Source of the DNA: Inia geoffrensis
Taxonomy: Eukaryota; Chordata; Mammalia; Artiodactyla; Iniidae
Direction of reading: 5' to 3'
NCBI GenBank assembly: GCA_036417435.1
Contig: CM070902.1
Coordinates: forward strand, 138,807,886 to 138,871,885
Length of the DNA stretch: 64,000 bases
The notes beneath the pieces were generated by a model. It made no database searches and was not told the origin of the DNA. It was given only the letters and a program-made list of their open reading frames with translations. Each line of letters starts with the position of its first letter. The first letter of the stretch is position 1. Positions 62,578-64,000 of the stretch are shown here, one piece after another. The position numbers and the translations under genes are program-made.

Positions 62578-62822
62578 TATAATAATAATTATAAATATAT
62601 AATTTTATTATATATAAATTATAATTATATAATTTTATATATAAATTTTATATATAAATATATATAATTTTATATATAAATTTTATATATAAATATAAAT
62701 TATAATTATATAATTTTATATATAAATTTTATATATAAATATATAATTTTATTATATATAAATTATAATTATAAATATATAATTTTATTATATATATGTA
62801 AAAAAATAATTATAATAATAAT
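62578..62822. repeat. A+T-only palindromic repeat block
   Basis: About 245 bp almost free of G and C, built from TATAATTATATAATTTTATA, ATATAAATTTTATATATAAA and variants. A segment near 62580 (ATAAATATATAATTTTATTA) recurs almost exactly near 62770. Arms are self-complementary at several scales. Confidence 0.95.
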
Positions 62823-63315
62823 GTGTTTTAAATTCAGTGACTATTACTTCCATTCTGATTTTGAAATTTTGAATTTGTTGTTTATCTTTCTTAAAATATG
62901 TTTTTAAAGGAAAATGTAAATCACTAAGAACAGTATATTAAATATGGTTCTTTTCTGTGTGGGTTAACATGACATGTTCCTCTGTGTTGGTTCTTAAACT
63001 AGAAAATGTGAAAGGTATAGTACTCAAGGAATATATACGATGGATATCAGTTTTTAAATCACCATACACTGTTCTCCTGGACAAATATTAGGGGGGGAAA
63101 TTCACCTTTCCACTCTTGTAAAGAGTAAAACAAAGTAGAACTAATAGAAGAAAGTATGAAACATTTATTTTCTATATGAATTAACTATGCCTAATTAGCA
63201 TTGCGGGCATATGATAATTTAAGAATTTTTTCAGTATTACGGATGCTAACATTAAGATTTGATAGTTGGACAGGTGATTTTTTTTTAATCATATCTCATT
63301 TGTTTTACCTTATAG
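62823..63315. other. intron 3' end and acceptor
   Basis: Unique sequence ending with a pyrimidine-rich tract and the acceptor TTTTACCTTATAG immediately before the shared ATG. Confidence 0.7.
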
Positions 63316-63398
63316 ATGAAAAGAAAGTTGGACCATGGTTCTGAGGTCCGCTCTTTTTCTTTGGGAAAGAAACCATGCAAAGTCTCAGAATATACAAG
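63316..63398 (+). CDS. FBXW7: FBXW7 shared exon (alpha residues 168-194 plus two bases)
   Basis: Encodes MKRKLDHGSEVRSFSLGKKP then CKVSEYT and two bases (AG) of the next Ser codon; 83 bp, donor GTAATA at 63399, phase 2. This is the first exon common to alpha, beta and gamma. It carries two basic clusters (KRK and GKKPCK) that are part of the known nuclear localisation region. The dimerisation domain, F-box and eight WD40 repeats follow in later exons outside the window. It begins exactly with ATG, so it joins to any phase-0 first exon. Confidence 0.97.
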
Positions 63399-64000
63399 GT
63401 AATATTAAGTATAATAGTTCATTCTCTCATGATTCTCATGTTTCTTTAAAGAGTTGATGATTCTGTCATTAATACTGTTGACTGTTTAACGCATTTTGAG
63501 ATCACTGAAAGTTGAGAAACATACATTTTAAATAAGAAGAATGACTTCCACTGTGGCTTTATATTACTAATACATTGAAGTAAGACACAAGCAGAAGTTC
63601 TCTTATTTACAAAATTTTTAAATCATAATTTTTAAGGAATTCTAAAAAGTAAATCCTAAAATATGGATATGAGCAAATGTATCTTGTTACTATAGCAACA
63701 GCTGTTCTAGGGTGGAGAGTTATATATGCATAACTGAAGATACATTTGTTAGCAGTGAAATAGACCACACAATTACTAACTGAATCTTATTTCATGAGAT
63801 TACTATGTCAGAAACCCCCTTTATTTGCTTCGTAAGTCTTACGTTTTTAACACATACATTTCTACACCAGTAGAATAGTTTCCATAACAACTAAGTACAA
63901 CTGTACTCTTGTTTCCTGCACCATTCCATCATTTTTGGATTTTGCATCAGTATGAAACTTTTCCCACTCTCACGCTAATTAGGGTAACTTAAGCACAATA
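63399..64000. other. start of the next FBXW7 intron
   Basis: Donor GTAATATTAAG followed by A+T-rich sequence; no repeat or gene recognised up to the window end. Confidence 0.7.

Noticed and set aside
62578..62822. CRISPR array or origin-like iterons
   Set aside because: The repeat is A/T-only low-complexity DNA in a mammalian intron, with no unique spacers of constant length.
1..64000. A second host gene or an intronic microRNA in the FBXW7 introns
   Set aside because: No further frame shows a recognisable domain with splice borders. The microRNA I know within FBXW7 in human (miR-3140) lies, as I recall, upstream of the alpha exon, and I did not notice its sequence here.

Overview
The window is intronic and exonic DNA of a mammal, almost certainly a cetacean. 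It lies inside FBXW7 (F-box/WD40 substrate receptor of the SCF ubiquitin ligase, also called FBW7 or hCDC4), on the plus strand. The species call rests on eight young CHR-2-type SINEs (tRNA-Glu-related; B-box-like GGTTCGTGCCC, CGGAGCACAGGCTCCGGACG-type core) and three older CHR-1-type SINEs. These families are typical of Cetacea and their close relatives. MIR, L2 and L1 remnants are of general mammalian type. There is no bacterial, phage or CRISPR content.

Four exons are identified. (1) Positions 1-265 are the 3' part of the alpha-isoform exon, residues 80-167 by human numbering. (2) Positions 29420-29566 are the gamma-isoform first coding exon, 49 codons. (3) Positions 60419-60679 are the beta-isoform first coding exon, 87 codons. 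(4) Positions 63316-63398 are the shared exon beginning MKRKLDHGSEVRSFSLGKKP. All three isoform-specific exons end in phase 0, so each can be joined to the shared exon, whose first codon is itself ATG. The window is therefore the alternative-first-exon switch that decides where the ligase acts: alpha in the nucleoplasm, beta on cytoplasmic/ER membranes, gamma in the nucleolus (established family knowledge). The F-box and WD40 exons lie downstream, outside the window.

Layout. 266-29419 is intron with an interrupted, inverted L1 (about 10005-12160), two full CHR-1 SINEs, several MIRs, an LTR-like repeat, a MER5A-like element and another L1 3' end (26985-27770). 29567-60418 holds most of the CHR-2 SINEs, a young L1 with an apparent 3' transduction (32377-32994), L1 inserted in L2 (46335-47520), an ERVL-like LTR and the beta promoter/5'UTR. 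60680-63315 is a short intron containing a 245-bp A+T-only palindromic repeat. 63399-64000 is the start of the next intron.

There is no evidence for an undescribed gene system. The most notable points are the three overlapping ATGs in three frames at the beta start, a near-consensus p53 element inside the beta coding exon, the L1 3' transduction with a 16-bp target duplication, and a 608-bp MIR-containing segment inserted into L1. Statements about human sequences are from memory; no alignment was run.
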